Shown here: positions 17,481-26,372 of the stretch, one piece after another
Layout of the letters: the number at the start of each line of letters is the position of its first letter
Position numbering within the stretch: the first letter of the stretch is position 1
Source of the DNA: Gammaproteobacteria bacterium UBA7449
GTDB lineage: Bacteria > Pseudomonadota > Gammaproteobacteria > Pseudomonadales > Pseudohongiellaceae
DNA: 64,000 bases
Direction: 5' to 3'
Assembly: GCA_002477465.1 (NCBI GenBank)
Contig: DLPV01000026.1
Location: 20,418-84,417, forward strand
The notes under the pieces: model-generated
Told to the model about the DNA's origin: nothing
Databases searched by the model: none
What the model saw: only the letters and a program-made list of their open reading frames with translations
Position numbers and translations under genes: made by a program

Positions 17481-19139
17481 TTACATGGCGGGATAGTTGG
17501 GACCACCTCCACCCTCGGGAACCACCCAATTGATGTTCTGGGAGGGATCCTTGATGTCGCAGGTCTTACAGTGCACGCAATTCTGAGAATTGATTTGAAA
17601 GCGTTTACCACCATCGCTCTCCTCCACCACCTCGTAAACGCCCGCTGGACAATAACGTTGCGCCGGCTCGTCAAACTTCGGCAGATTTACGTCGATCGGA
17701 ATCGAAGCATCCTTCAACTGCAGGTGACAGGGCTGGTCTTCAGCATGATTGGTATTGGACAAAAATACCGAGGAAAGTTTGTCGAAGCTAATTACTCCAT
17801 CGGGTTTGGCATAGTTGATCTGCGGGCATTCTGCCGCTGGCTTCATCTGGCTGTGATCGGCGGACTTGTCGTGAAAAGTCAGCGGGAATTTGCCAAAGAA
17901 AATATTTTGCTCGAGGAATGACAGTGCGCTACCGAGCCAAAACCCAAATTTGTGAAAGCCAGCACTGAAGTTTCGGGTCTGGTGTAATTCTTTATAAAGC
18001 TCTGAGTTATTGAATCTCGAACTATATTCGGTGATTTCGGACTCGGGAGACTCCGCCTGTAAGGCTTCAAACAGCGACTCTGCCGCCAGTATTCCCGACC
18101 ACATCGCAGTATGACTGCCCTTGATCTTAGCCGCATTCAGCGTCCCCGCATCGCAGCCGATCAACAAACCGCCTGGGAATGTCATCTTCGGCAGGGAATT
18201 TAGACCACCTTTGATGATTGCGCGCGCACCGTAACTGATGCGCTTACCCCCCTCCAGGTATTGCTTGATTACGGGATGATGCTTGAACTTCTGGAATTCG
18301 TCATAGGGACTGATATGGGGGTTGCTATAGCCGAGGTCGACAATCAGTCCCAGTGAGACTTGATTGTTCTCAACGTGGTAGAGAAAGCCGCCGCTGCTTC
18401 CTGCATAGGATGCACCAGTCATGGGATAGCCAGCGGTATGCACAGCCAGCCCTTCTTTATGCTGCCCCTCCGGTATTTCCCAGACTTCCTTGATACCGAT
18501 GCCATAGTGCTGGGGGTCTGAATCCTTATCCAGCTCAAAGCGTGAAATCAGCTCCTTACCCAGATGGCCACGACAACCCTCCGCAAAGATGGTGTATTTC
18601 GCATGAAACTCAAAACCCGGCTCAAAGGAAGGCTTATGTTCGCCCTCCGCAGTGACTCCCATGTCCCCAGTCGCCACACCCTTAACACTGCCATCTTCAT
18701 GGTACAGAATCTCTGCCGCGGCAAAGCCCGGAAAAACCTCAGCACCCAATTCCATGGCCTGCTCACCCAGCCAGCGACACAGATTGCCGAGAGAAATGAT
18801 GTAGTTGCCGTGGTTATGCATCGTACGCGGCACCAGCGGCCCGGGAAATTTAAACGAGGACTCGCTGTTCCCCAGGTAGTAAACATCATCACCGGTCACC
18901 TGGGTATTCAGGGGGGCACCCTTATCTTTCCAGTCCGGAAACAACTCATTTAATGCGCTTGGCTCAAATACGGCGCCGGACAGAATATGGGCACCGACTT
19001 CGCCGCCTTTTTCCAACACACACACGGTCAATTCCTGTTCACCCGCCTGCGCTAATTGCAGTAATTTGCAAGCCGTCGCCAGGCCTGCCGGTCCTGCACC
19101 GACAATGACTACATCAACTTCCATTGACTCACGTTGCAT
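17481..19139 (-). CDS. etfD: Electron transfer flavoprotein-ubiquinone oxidoreductase
   Basis: Inner-membrane-associated FAD and 4Fe-4S enzyme that passes electrons from ETF, reduced by acyl-CoA and other dehydrogenases, to ubiquinone. 552 residues, full length. FAD motif VIVGAGPAGLATA at residues 10-22; the cluster ligands are in the C-terminal domain, RYCPAGVYEV and NCVHCKTCDIKDPSQN. ATG with AGAGG upstream. etfBA is not in the window, but an acyl-CoA dehydrogenase at 31.8-33.0 kb could feed it. Confidence 0.96.
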   Translation of the reverse strand: MQRESMEVDVVIVGAGPAGLATACKLLQLAQAGEQELTVCVLEKGGEVGAHILSGAVFEPSALNELFPDWKDKGAPLNTQVTGDDVYYLGNSESSFKFPGPLVPRTMHNHGNYIISLGNLCRWLGEQAMELGAEVFPGFAAAEILYHEDGSVKGVATGDMGVTAEGEHKPSFEPGFEFHAKYTIFAEGCRGHLGKELISRFELDKDSDPQHYGIGIKEVWEIPEGQHKEGLAVHTAGYPMTGASYAGSSGGFLYHVENNQVSLGLIVDLGYSNPHISPYDEFQKFKHHPVIKQYLEGGKRISYGARAIIKGGLNSLPKMTFPGGLLIGCDAGTLNAAKIKGSHTAMWSGILAAESLFEALQAESPESEITEYSSRFNNSELYKELHQTRNFSAGFHKFGFWLGSALSFLEQNIFFGKFPLTFHDKSADHSQMKPAAECPQINYAKPDGVISFDKLSSVFLSNTNHAEDQPCHLQLKDASIPIDVNLPKFDEPAQRYCPAGVYEVVEESDGGKRFQINSQNCVHCKTCDIKDPSQNINWVVPEGGGGPNYPAM

Positions 19140-19740
19140 AGTTGAACCTCTGCAGAATTAAAAGGAAAAATTTGGATGGGCTGTTGTGGTTCCGGGTGCA
19201 ATTCCCTGCACGATGGAGACAGCGGCCTGCTTCAAGGCCGTCTATTATCCTCAATTACTTAAATGCTAGCAAACTAGATACAAAACAGATGGTTACAGAA
19301 TATAGCTAAGAGCCTGCACCAAAAACATAGATGCTGATTGTCTGTGCAAGAGCAACTTATTGGAAAGTCGCTGACAACTATTGGATGGTAAGCCAGTCGA
19401 TACTCATTAATAAACGTATAGCGCAACGGTAGTGGCAAGCACCAGCATCAAACTGCCTTCCAATACCGCGAGAGACCAATGCGAGCCAGGCAATAGTTGC
19501 CTGACACAACGATGCACTGGATCCTTCAATTCTTTGTATCTGCAATAAGTCATGATTCAGCCCCTTTGTACCGCAATCTCCCAAGATACTTCTTAGACGT
19601 AAGCCAGGGTAAAAGGGTTACGCGCGCCTATGAAATTCTGCCGGGAATAACGACAGCTGGCCTGAAAACTTTAGAAATCAGTCGGTGTGACGTCTGCGAT
19701 CCGGCGGCGCAAACCTGTGCCAACCAGCTTAGGCTTTAGT
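19140..19740. other. Gene-free interval
   Basis: Six hundred bases with only short shadow frames (longest about 80 codons, without homology I recognise). No tRNA, terminator hairpin or repeat seen. It probably contains the promoter of etfD at its left end. Confidence 0.5.
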
Positions 19741-20496
19741 TTAGGTCTTGGTAAAAATCATCATGTGCTGCCAAGGCAGGAAGTTCAGCGTGTCGGTCCA
19801 TTCCAGACCAAAAACACTCATCTCACGCACAACCTGCTCTTCGGTCATCTTGTGCAAGGGCCGGATAGGCACACTGGCGTCTTCGCCACGGTATTCGAGC
19901 AAGAAGATACGGCCACCGGGCCGCAGAGCCTGGAAAATGCCGTTAATCATCTCGAATGGGTGGGAGAATTCATGGTAGGCATCCACCATAATTGCGGCAT
20001 CGATAGAGCCCGGGGGCAAATTGGGGTCGTCAACCTGGCCCAGCACGCCTTCAATATTGGAAACACCATCCTCGGCCATTTGCGCTTTGATCAACTGCAG
20101 CATCTCTGGCTGGATATCCACCGCCAGCACCTTACCCTCAGGCACCAGCCGGGCAATCCGAAATGAGAAGTAACCTGAACCCGCGCCTATATCTGCCACA
20201 ACATGATCTGGATCGAGCCCCATATTCGCCACCACTTCATCAGGCATCTCCTCCTGGATTCGGCCAGGGCGGTTCAACCATTCCGCTGCCTGATGCCCCA
20301 TGACAAAGGATATCTCACGGCCCATATAGAATTTCCCGATTCCGGTTGTACGGCGCTCAGGAGCTACCTCATAGCCCGGGTGCTCTATTTCCTGAGCCCG
20401 AACGACAACGCCCGATATTGCGATGCTCAGAATCAGCAGGCCGGACAGAGCCCGTGCGAGCAGCTTGCGGGGCAGTGGTTGACGGAATAGTGCCAT
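19741..20496 (-). CDS. Exported SAM-dependent methyltransferase-like protein
   Basis: 251 residues with an N-terminal signal (basic PLPRKLLARAL, then LSGLLILSIAISGVVVRAQ). The mature part has a class I methyltransferase fold: VVADIGAGSGYFSFRIA (motif I), VLAVDIQPEMLQLI (motif II), DAAIMVDAYHEFSHP (motif IV). Export is odd because SAM is cytosolic; the segment could instead be a membrane anchor with the domain inside. Substrate unknown. GAGGA precedes the ATG. Monocistronic as far as can be seen. Confidence 0.82.
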   Translation of the reverse strand: MALFRQPLPRKLLARALSGLLILSIAISGVVVRAQEIEHPGYEVAPERRTTGIGKFYMGREISFVMGHQAAEWLNRPGRIQEEMPDEVVANMGLDPDHVVADIGAGSGYFSFRIARLVPEGKVLAVDIQPEMLQLIKAQMAEDGVSNIEGVLGQVDDPNLPPGSIDAAIMVDAYHEFSHPFEMINGIFQALRPGGRIFLLEYRGEDASVPIRPLHKMTEEQVVREMSVFGLEWTDTLNFLPWQHMMIFTKT

Positions 20497-20722
20497 GATC
20501 AGATCCTCAAAATGGATAGAAAGCCGGTCAGAAATGATACGTCTGCGCCTGTGAAGCAGATTTCTGGGCTATTTCAGAGGATTGTATGCCAGCTGGCAGG
20601 GGCGTGACAGTCGGACGGACGGAAGAAAAGTGGGAAGGCAGAGGCAGGACTGTAAATTGGCGTCAGCTAGATGACTTTCTGTCCGCCACCAGAATTGAGA
20701 AATAAAATGCGCTAGCTTCCTA

Positions 20723-20899
20723 TCAGAACAGCCTCACCAGTCTTTGGCCTGAGCCTTTGCACTTGGGGCAGTTGCTGCTATTGGTAATTTTGCCCTCCCC
20801 CTTACAAACGTCACAGACATCTTTATACGGCTTTTTCAAAATTGCCTGCAGCTCTAAAAGAGCCTGCTTTGGGCGTTGTTTGTCAGCCAGTACCATCAT
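20723..20899 (-). CDS. Small DnaJ-type zinc-finger protein
   Basis: 58 residues, too short for many gene finders. The C-terminal half has two CxxCxGxG knuckles, CDVCKGEGK and CPKCKGSGQ, as in one zinc centre of the DnaJ cysteine-rich domain. The N-terminal half is basic and helical. Two adjacent ATGs (20899, 20896) follow AGAGGTGAG, a good ribosome binding site. Intact codon structure plus a strong RBS argue for a real gene. Possibly a free-standing chaperone-like or RNA-binding zinc finger. Confidence 0.65.
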   Translation of the reverse strand: MMVLADKQRPKQALLELQAILKKPYKDVCDVCKGEGKITNSSNCPKCKGSGQRLVRLF

Positions 20900-21204
20900 C
20901 TACTCACCTCTAAAAACTCTGTTATTGAAAACCCGCAGGCCGGAGAATTGGCCTGCCGCGAAACTTTAGCGTTTGTTACTCGATTTGTGACTAACATCTC
21001 AATGATTGTCATTATGCAGAAGCCCGTAGGCAAAATGCGTTAACTACCTCACAAATTTGATGGGAAGCCTCGCGGAATTTTGCAAGTAGTCTATTGAAGC
21101 GGGATTTTTCTGACGAATTCGCGCCTTATGGTAGACTCTGCCCCCCAGTTTGGGTGCAGACTCTCTTCACCCATCTAAGCAAAATCAGCACAGGAAATTG
21201 GAGC
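20900..21204. other. Intergenic, nothing recognised
   Basis: About 300 bases between the divergent zinc-finger and CoA-transferase genes, presumably holding both promoters. An in-frame upstream extension of the CoA-transferase frame exists but has no homology. Confidence 0.4.
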
Positions 21205-22389
21205 ATGAGCAGAGTCTTGGAAGGAATTCGCGTTTTGGACTTCGGGCGTTATATAGCAGGCCCTTACTGCGCCACACTACTTGGAGACATGGGTGCAGAC
21301 GTCATCAGAATAGAAAAAGTCGATGGCTCCGAGGACCGTTTTTTGTCGCCAGTTACTGAGAATGGTGACGGCGCCATGTTTATGCAGCTGGCTCGCAACA
21401 AGCGCGGCCTGACCCTGAATCCGATGAAGCCAGCTGGCCGCGAAATTGTGAAAAAACTGGTGGCGACTGCAGACGTGGTGGTAGCCAACCTGCCCCCCGA
21501 CACGCTCAAGGCGATGGGATTAGATTACGAGAGCCTGTCAGCGATCAAACCAGACATCATACTTACCATGATCTCGGCTTTTGGTCGCGGTGGTCCCTAT
21601 TCAAACCGGGTAGGCTTTGATGGTCTGGGACAGGCCATGTCCGGCAATATGTACATGTCGGGTACACCGGAGCAACCGGTTAAGGCCTATGCGCCGTTCA
21701 TCGATTTCGGCACCGCCAGCCTCTCTGCCTTTGGCACCATGGCAGCCTTGTTTGAGCGCCAAAAGACCGGCAAAGGCCAAATCGTTGAGGGCGCCCTTTT
21801 CAATACCGCCCTGACCATGATGAATGCAACCGCAATCGAGCAGAACGCCATTCAGGTCAATCGAGTTGCCACTCTCAACCGTTCACAAACCTCGGCTCCC
21901 GCTGACACGTTTAAAACCCGGGACGGCTGGGTGCTGGTGCAATCCGTGGGCGGCCCACTGTTTAAACGCTGGGCTGATCTCATGGGCGAAGACCACTGGC
22001 TGGAAGATCCTCGTTTTAAGGACGACATTTCCCGTGGGGACCATGGTGAAATCATCAGTGAGCGTCTCGCAAAATGGTGCGCGGTAAGAAGCTCTGAAGA
22101 GGTGCTCGCCGCCATGGAAGAGGCGCGACTGCCTGCCGGCCCGATCATGTCACCCCAGGAAGTGCTGGAAGACCCCCATATTGAGACCAAGGGCCTGTTC
22201 CAAGCGATTGATTACCCTGGCCTCGATAAGCCTGCACCCATTATGCAAACCCCTGTGGAGCTCTCAGAAACACCAGGCGAGATACGCCATCGGGCACCTA
22301 CCCTGGGAGAGCATACAGACAGCATCATGCGGGAGCTCGGATATCAGCAGGCAGAGATTGACGAATTACGCGCGCAGCGAATCATCTGA
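21205..22389 (+). CDS. CaiB/BaiF family (class III) CoA-transferase
   Basis: Moves CoA between carboxylic acids in the cytosol. 394 residues, family length. Starts MSRVLEGIRVLDFGRYIAG with GGAG upstream of ATG 21205. The nucleophilic aspartate is D139 in GFDGLGQAMSGNM, and PAGPIMSPQEVLEDPH near the C-terminus is another signature. The CoA acceptor is not predictable; the C5-dicarboxylyl-CoA genes 10 kb away suggest dicarboxylates, but that is inference. The next gene follows after about 85 bases on the same strand. Confidence 0.92.
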   Translation: MSRVLEGIRVLDFGRYIAGPYCATLLGDMGADVIRIEKVDGSEDRFLSPVTENGDGAMFMQLARNKRGLTLNPMKPAGREIVKKLVATADVVVANLPPDTLKAMGLDYESLSAIKPDIILTMISAFGRGGPYSNRVGFDGLGQAMSGNMYMSGTPEQPVKAYAPFIDFGTASLSAFGTMAALFERQKTGKGQIVEGALFNTALTMMNATAIEQNAIQVNRVATLNRSQTSAPADTFKTRDGWVLVQSVGGPLFKRWADLMGEDHWLEDPRFKDDISRGDHGEIISERLAKWCAVRSSEEVLAAMEEARLPAGPIMSPQEVLEDPHIETKGLFQAIDYPGLDKPAPIMQTPVELSETPGEIRHRAPTLGEHTDSIMRELGYQQAEIDELRAQRII

Positions 22390-22474
22390 ACGCTCGGTGT
22401 TTGCACATTGGTCAGACTCGGTTAGTCTTGTGCCTTCTTCAGACTGCTCTCAACAAGCCAGGTCAGGAATAAAT

Positions 22475-23722
22475 ATGTATAAGAACAACAACAGCCGCCG
22501 CAATTTTTTAAAGAAAAGTACAGCCCTGCTTGCCGGCACAGGTGCTCTTAAGTCACTGGCAGCTGGCGCTCAAACCCAAACTGAAGAGGACTTCTGGCAA
22601 CAGGTCAGGTCTCAATTTGCGTTCACCGAGAATGCCGTCCCCATGAACGCCGCCAATCTGTGCCCCGCTTTTCGGGCCGTGACCGACAGCGTGGAGCACT
22701 TTACCGCTGACATTGATATCGATTGCTCATTCAATAACCGGGCAAAATTTTCAGAACTGCTGGAACAATGTCGAAGCCGGATTGCTGGCCAGCTCAATGT
22801 ATCGTCCGACGAAATTGCCCTGGTGAGAAATACCAGCGAAGCCAACAACATGATCAACAACGGCCTGTCTCTCGAGGCCGGCGATGAAATTTTGCTATGG
22901 GATCAAAACCACCCGACCAATAATGTGGCCTGGGATGTCAGGGCTGAACGATTTGACCTCAGGGTCAGGCGGGTCACAACACCAACTCAACCGCAATCCA
23001 AAGCTGAACTGGTTTCCGCTTTCACCAGCCAGTTTACGGATGCTACCCGCGTATTGGCTATTACCCAGGTATCAAACGTTAGCGGCATCCAGCTCCCGAT
23101 TGCTGAGCTGGTAGCTGCAGCCCATGATCGCGGCATCTACGTCCATGTCGATGGCGCCCAATCCTGGGGCGCGCTGGCGCTGGACTTGCGCGCGCTGGAC
23201 GTGGACTCATACAGCGCCAGTGCCCACAAATGGTATATGGGCCCCCGGGAAGTTGGCCTGCTCTATGTAAAATCGGACAACATTGACCGAATTTGGCCAA
23301 GCGTTATTGCGCCGGGTTGGGGCAATGATGCAGAAACAGATCTATTGGGCGCGAGAAAATTTGAATCTCTAGGCCAGCGCGACGATGCTGCATTGGCGGC
23401 ACTGGGCACTGCAGCAGCCCTTCACGACGAAATCGGCCCTGAACGCATTGAGCAGCGCATCAGCTTCCTGACTCAGCGATTGAAAACCGGGATAAGCGCG
23501 GCCAAGCTGTCACTGGTAACGCCCATGTCAGCCGAACTCAGCCACGGCGTTTGTATAACCCGCGTGAGTAGCGGTAACGGGGGCGCCATCAGCAATCAGC
23601 TCTACACGGACTACGGAATTGCGGGTGCAGCCACCGGAGGCTTGCGGCTTAGCCCCACCATATACAATACGGTTGAACATATTGACCGCGCCATAGCTGC
23701 CGTAAGCAAACTGCTGGGCTAG
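22475..23722 (+). CDS. Tat-exported class V aminotransferase-like protein
   Basis: 415 residues. The N-terminus carries a twin-arginine signal, SRRNFLKKSTALLAG, followed by AAGAQ. The body is a PLP fold type I enzyme of the class V (cysteine desulfurase / isopenicillin N epimerase) group: NTSEANNMINNGL, DGAQSWGALALDL, and K252 in SASAHKWYMGP as the PLP lysine. Tat export fits a protein that folds and binds PLP inside first. The frame is open 294 bases further upstream into the CoA-transferase gene, but the Tat signal fixes the start at ATG 22475. Reaction unknown. Confidence 0.87.
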   Translation: MYKNNNSRRNFLKKSTALLAGTGALKSLAAGAQTQTEEDFWQQVRSQFAFTENAVPMNAANLCPAFRAVTDSVEHFTADIDIDCSFNNRAKFSELLEQCRSRIAGQLNVSSDEIALVRNTSEANNMINNGLSLEAGDEILLWDQNHPTNNVAWDVRAERFDLRVRRVTTPTQPQSKAELVSAFTSQFTDATRVLAITQVSNVSGIQLPIAELVAAAHDRGIYVHVDGAQSWGALALDLRALDVDSYSASAHKWYMGPREVGLLYVKSDNIDRIWPSVIAPGWGNDAETDLLGARKFESLGQRDDAALAALGTAAALHDEIGPERIEQRISFLTQRLKTGISAAKLSLVTPMSAELSHGVCITRVSSGNGGAISNQLYTDYGIAGAATGGLRLSPTIYNTVEHIDRAIAAVSKLLG

Positions 23723-23753
23723 GGCTGCAAGCTCAGAGCAAATTCAGCCTTTA

Positions 23754-24902
23754 CTAGAGCTCTTGCAGAAATTTGAGCATTGCCTGATTGGTGGCATCTG
23801 GCGCCTCTTGCTGCACCCAGTGACCAATATTTGGAAACAAGACTACGTCACGCAAATCATCGACAACTCGATTCATCGCGCCCTGCAGGCGCGCTTTGTT
23901 GGCTCCCGCAATCACAACATCTTGCTCACCGGCAATAAATAGCGTGGGCACAGTGATTTTAACGTCCTGATAGTCCGCGGTGAGTTCCCAGTTGCGATGA
24001 AAATTTCGGTAATAGTTCACGCCACCGCGAAAGCCCGCCCGCTCGAATTCTCCCACAACGTAGTCCAGATCAGCCTGGCTTAACCAATCCGGTAGTCCGG
24101 TGGGCGCGCCCAGACGTCCTATCCAGCCGCCGGCTGTGCGTAATGGATCCGTAATCATCGCTGCCTGGCGGGGCGAATCTGGCGACAGGTACAGCCTGCT
24201 TATCAAGCCATAGGGATCACTGTCATACTCCGTCTCTGCCACGCAGCCCGGCTCATTGTGATAAAGAATATAATAAAAATTATCAGCAAACGCCTCACGC
24301 CAGGATTCCATGGGTGACTGTGGGGGTCTGCCACTATATGGCACACTCATGGCAATCAAAGCGCTGAAACGTTCCGGATACATAAGCACCGTGTTCCAGG
24401 CAACAATCGATCCCCAGTCATGTCCCACCATGATCGCGCTGGACTCTCCCAGGGCATCCAGTATACCGACCATATCTGCGGCCAGGTGTTCAATATCAAA
24501 TTCATCCACGGCGTCCGGCGCGTCGGTAGAACCGTATCCACGCATATCCGGCGCGACTACTCGATAGCCCTGCTCTGCGAAGAATACCATTTGATGGCGC
24601 CAGTTGTACCAAGACTCCGGCCAGCCATGGGCTAACAGCATCAAGGGACCGGAATCTCCCGCTACAGCTAACCTGAAATTAAGACCATTGGCCTGAACAG
24701 TCTGAAATTCAACACCGGCTACCGGGGCGGTTCCTGACATAGTGAAATTCTCTTGAGCATTAATGGATTGAATCAATAGACAGCAGCTTGCGAACGCCGC
24801 CGCCAGGTAGCGCGGCAAACGCTGAATCTTTACGCAGGCCGTCCTGTAAGGAAAAATGGTAAGACAGGCACTATTAAGGTTTAGTGTTTTCACAAATCGC
24901 AT
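23754..24902 (-). CDS. Exported epoxide hydrolase-like alpha/beta hydrolase
   Basis: Start placed at ATG 24902 (382 residues); a GTG at 24968 is also open. A long basic N-terminus leads to a hydrophobic signal (LAAAFASCCLLIQSINAQ), so a periplasmic enzyme. HGWPESWYNWRHQM (oxyanion HGxP), nucleophile D162 in VGHDWGSIVAW, acid in IAGEQDVVI, histidine in NIGHWVQQEAP. The Asp nucleophile and HGWP are those of epoxide hydrolases and haloalkane dehalogenases; GHDWG favours epoxide hydrolase. Convergent with the aminotransferase gene. Confidence 0.85.
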   Translation of the reverse strand: MRFVKTLNLNSACLTIFPYRTACVKIQRLPRYLAAAFASCCLLIQSINAQENFTMSGTAPVAGVEFQTVQANGLNFRLAVAGDSGPLMLLAHGWPESWYNWRHQMVFFAEQGYRVVAPDMRGYGSTDAPDAVDEFDIEHLAADMVGILDALGESSAIMVGHDWGSIVAWNTVLMYPERFSALIAMSVPYSGRPPQSPMESWREAFADNFYYILYHNEPGCVAETEYDSDPYGLISRLYLSPDSPRQAAMITDPLRTAGGWIGRLGAPTGLPDWLSQADLDYVVGEFERAGFRGGVNYYRNFHRNWELTADYQDVKITVPTLFIAGEQDVVIAGANKARLQGAMNRVVDDLRDVVLFPNIGHWVQQEAPDATNQAMLKFLQEL

Positions 24903-24998
24903 ATTGCACCGGGTAAGACCGATCAGCAAGCAGCCTATCATGGTCAGGACGTGACTGGACAGCCGCACTTTAGCACCTAAGCTTCTGATGTGAACAAG

Positions 24999-25268
24999 CT
25001 ATTTGCCGCGAATCTGAACTGCGCCATTAGTAAATTCGTTATAGGCTGAGTTGCCACGAATTGTTTCAATGAGCTGAGCTGCAGTGTTAGGGTGCGCCGC
25101 ATTGGCCCGCGTATTCAGAAAGAAGACTGGCACGTCGCCCAAAAAGTGGCTTAGCTCAGCCAACTAAATCAAATTTCTTGAGTCGATCTATAACCATTTC
25201 TGACCGGTTGCGGGCTCAAGCACCGTGCCTGCCCTGATGATGGCGACGTCTACTTCAATAGTGTTCAT
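24999..25268 (-). pseudogene. Truncated oxidoreductase-like remnant
   Basis: On the minus strand an ATG at 25268, preceded by GGAG, opens MNTIEVDVAIIRAGTVLEPA and stops after 26 codons. It resembles the FAD-binding N-terminus VDVAIIGAGT of pyridine-nucleotide disulfide oxidoreductases, with a key glycine changed to arginine. Further on, in another frame, bases about 25150-24999 are open and end in a stop (TAAQLIETIRGNSAYNEF). I read this as an internally deleted, frameshifted gene; the second piece is not assigned. Confidence 0.4.
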
Positions 25269-25422
25269 GGGTGTTGCTCCAAAGCGTTTACGGTGTGGAA
25301 TGCAGCTAGTTTAAGAGTGAATTGGACGGAAATGACACCAACCGTACGCAACCTGACACCAATCGTCGCCCGGTTTTTCGCGACCAGGCACTTTTTCTCG
25401 GCGGCATTAGTGGTTATTCTCA

Positions 25423-26331
25423 ATGCTGAATATTCAAGGATTCGAGACCATCGTGAATAAAACTTATGACGTTCCCTATATGGAGCGTACCCGGCTTTAC
25501 TATGAGGCTCAGGGTTACTCAGAGCCTTATCTGTGGGCGCATTTCGCCACTACCCCATTTTCAGCTTTGCAAAAACCCCTGTCGGAATCCACCGTCAGCC
25601 TGATTACCACTGCTATGCCCGATACTGAACAAGGTCGCAGCGAACGCAAGCTGTATTCCAGCCTATCCACACCGGCACCAAAGACGATGTATACCCTGGG
25701 CTTGTCCTGGCATGACACGGTCACCCATACCCGGGATACCGGCAGTTTTCTGCCCATCGAGCCGCTATTGGTTGTCCAGGACGAAGGCGGCATAGGCAGC
25801 CTGGCACCGCGCTTTCATTCAGTCCCCACCGCCTATAGCCAGCGTCAGACGCTAGAAGAAGATGCGCCTGAATTATTGGAGCGACTGCAAGAGGATCAGG
25901 CTGACGTCGCCCTGCTGGTGCCGTTGTGACCCGTATGCCACCAGACCGTGAGTCTGGTTGCTCGCCACCTTGAGAGTCACGGCATAGCCACGGTAATAAT
26001 TGGCAGCGCCATGGATATTATCGAGCATGTTGGCGTACCGCGTTATTTGCACACCGATTTCCCCCTGGGTAATCCGCTTGGCAACCCCTTCGACCGAGAT
26101 ATGCAGTTGAGCCATACCAGTATGGCGCTGGAACTGCTGCGATCCGCAAGCGAGGCAAACACAATTCAGCGCTCGCCTTACAGCTGGGATGGCGATCCAG
26201 GCTGGCGCGATGATTACTCGAAAGTCACCAATGAGAATCGCGCAGAGTTGGCACAAGCCGGCGAAGCCCGTCGAGCCCTGCAGACTGAAATGAAGAAACT
26301 CAACCCAAGGCAGCTGATACCAAACCCCTGA
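25423..26331 (+). CDS. Probable selenoprotein, glycine/betaine/sarcosine/D-proline reductase B (GrdB/PrdB) family
   Basis: One reading frame of 302 codons interrupted by a single TGA at 25927-25929. Conceptual translation through it gives VALLVPLUPVCHQTVSLVAR, with U at position 169. The family has Sec or Cys exactly before PVCHQ, giving a UxxC redox pair. Homology runs unbroken on both sides: IGSLAPRFHS and EEDAPELLERLQEDQADVAL before, HGIATVIIGSAM and DFPLGNPLGNPFD after. A SECIS-like hairpin follows the TGA. Start taken as ATG 25423; GTG 25453 is an alternative. In anaerobes the family reduces glycine or proline; the role in aerobic proteobacteria is unknown. An HpcH/HpaI aldolase gene follows after 41 bases. 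Confidence 0.75.
25927..25961 (+). promoter_or_regulatory. UGA codon with candidate bacterial SECIS element
   Basis: Eleven bases after the TGA a perfect 6-bp stem CCAGAC / GTCTGG (25941-25946, 25952-25957) closes a five-base loop CGTGA with G in the second position. The loop begins 17 bases after the TGA; in E. coli fdhF the equivalent distance is 18. Position and loop G match the published bacterial SECIS pattern as I know it. Not tested by folding software. Confidence 0.6.
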
Positions 26332-26372
26332 TATCAACTGCAAATAATTGAAACGAACAACGAGAGGCCACT

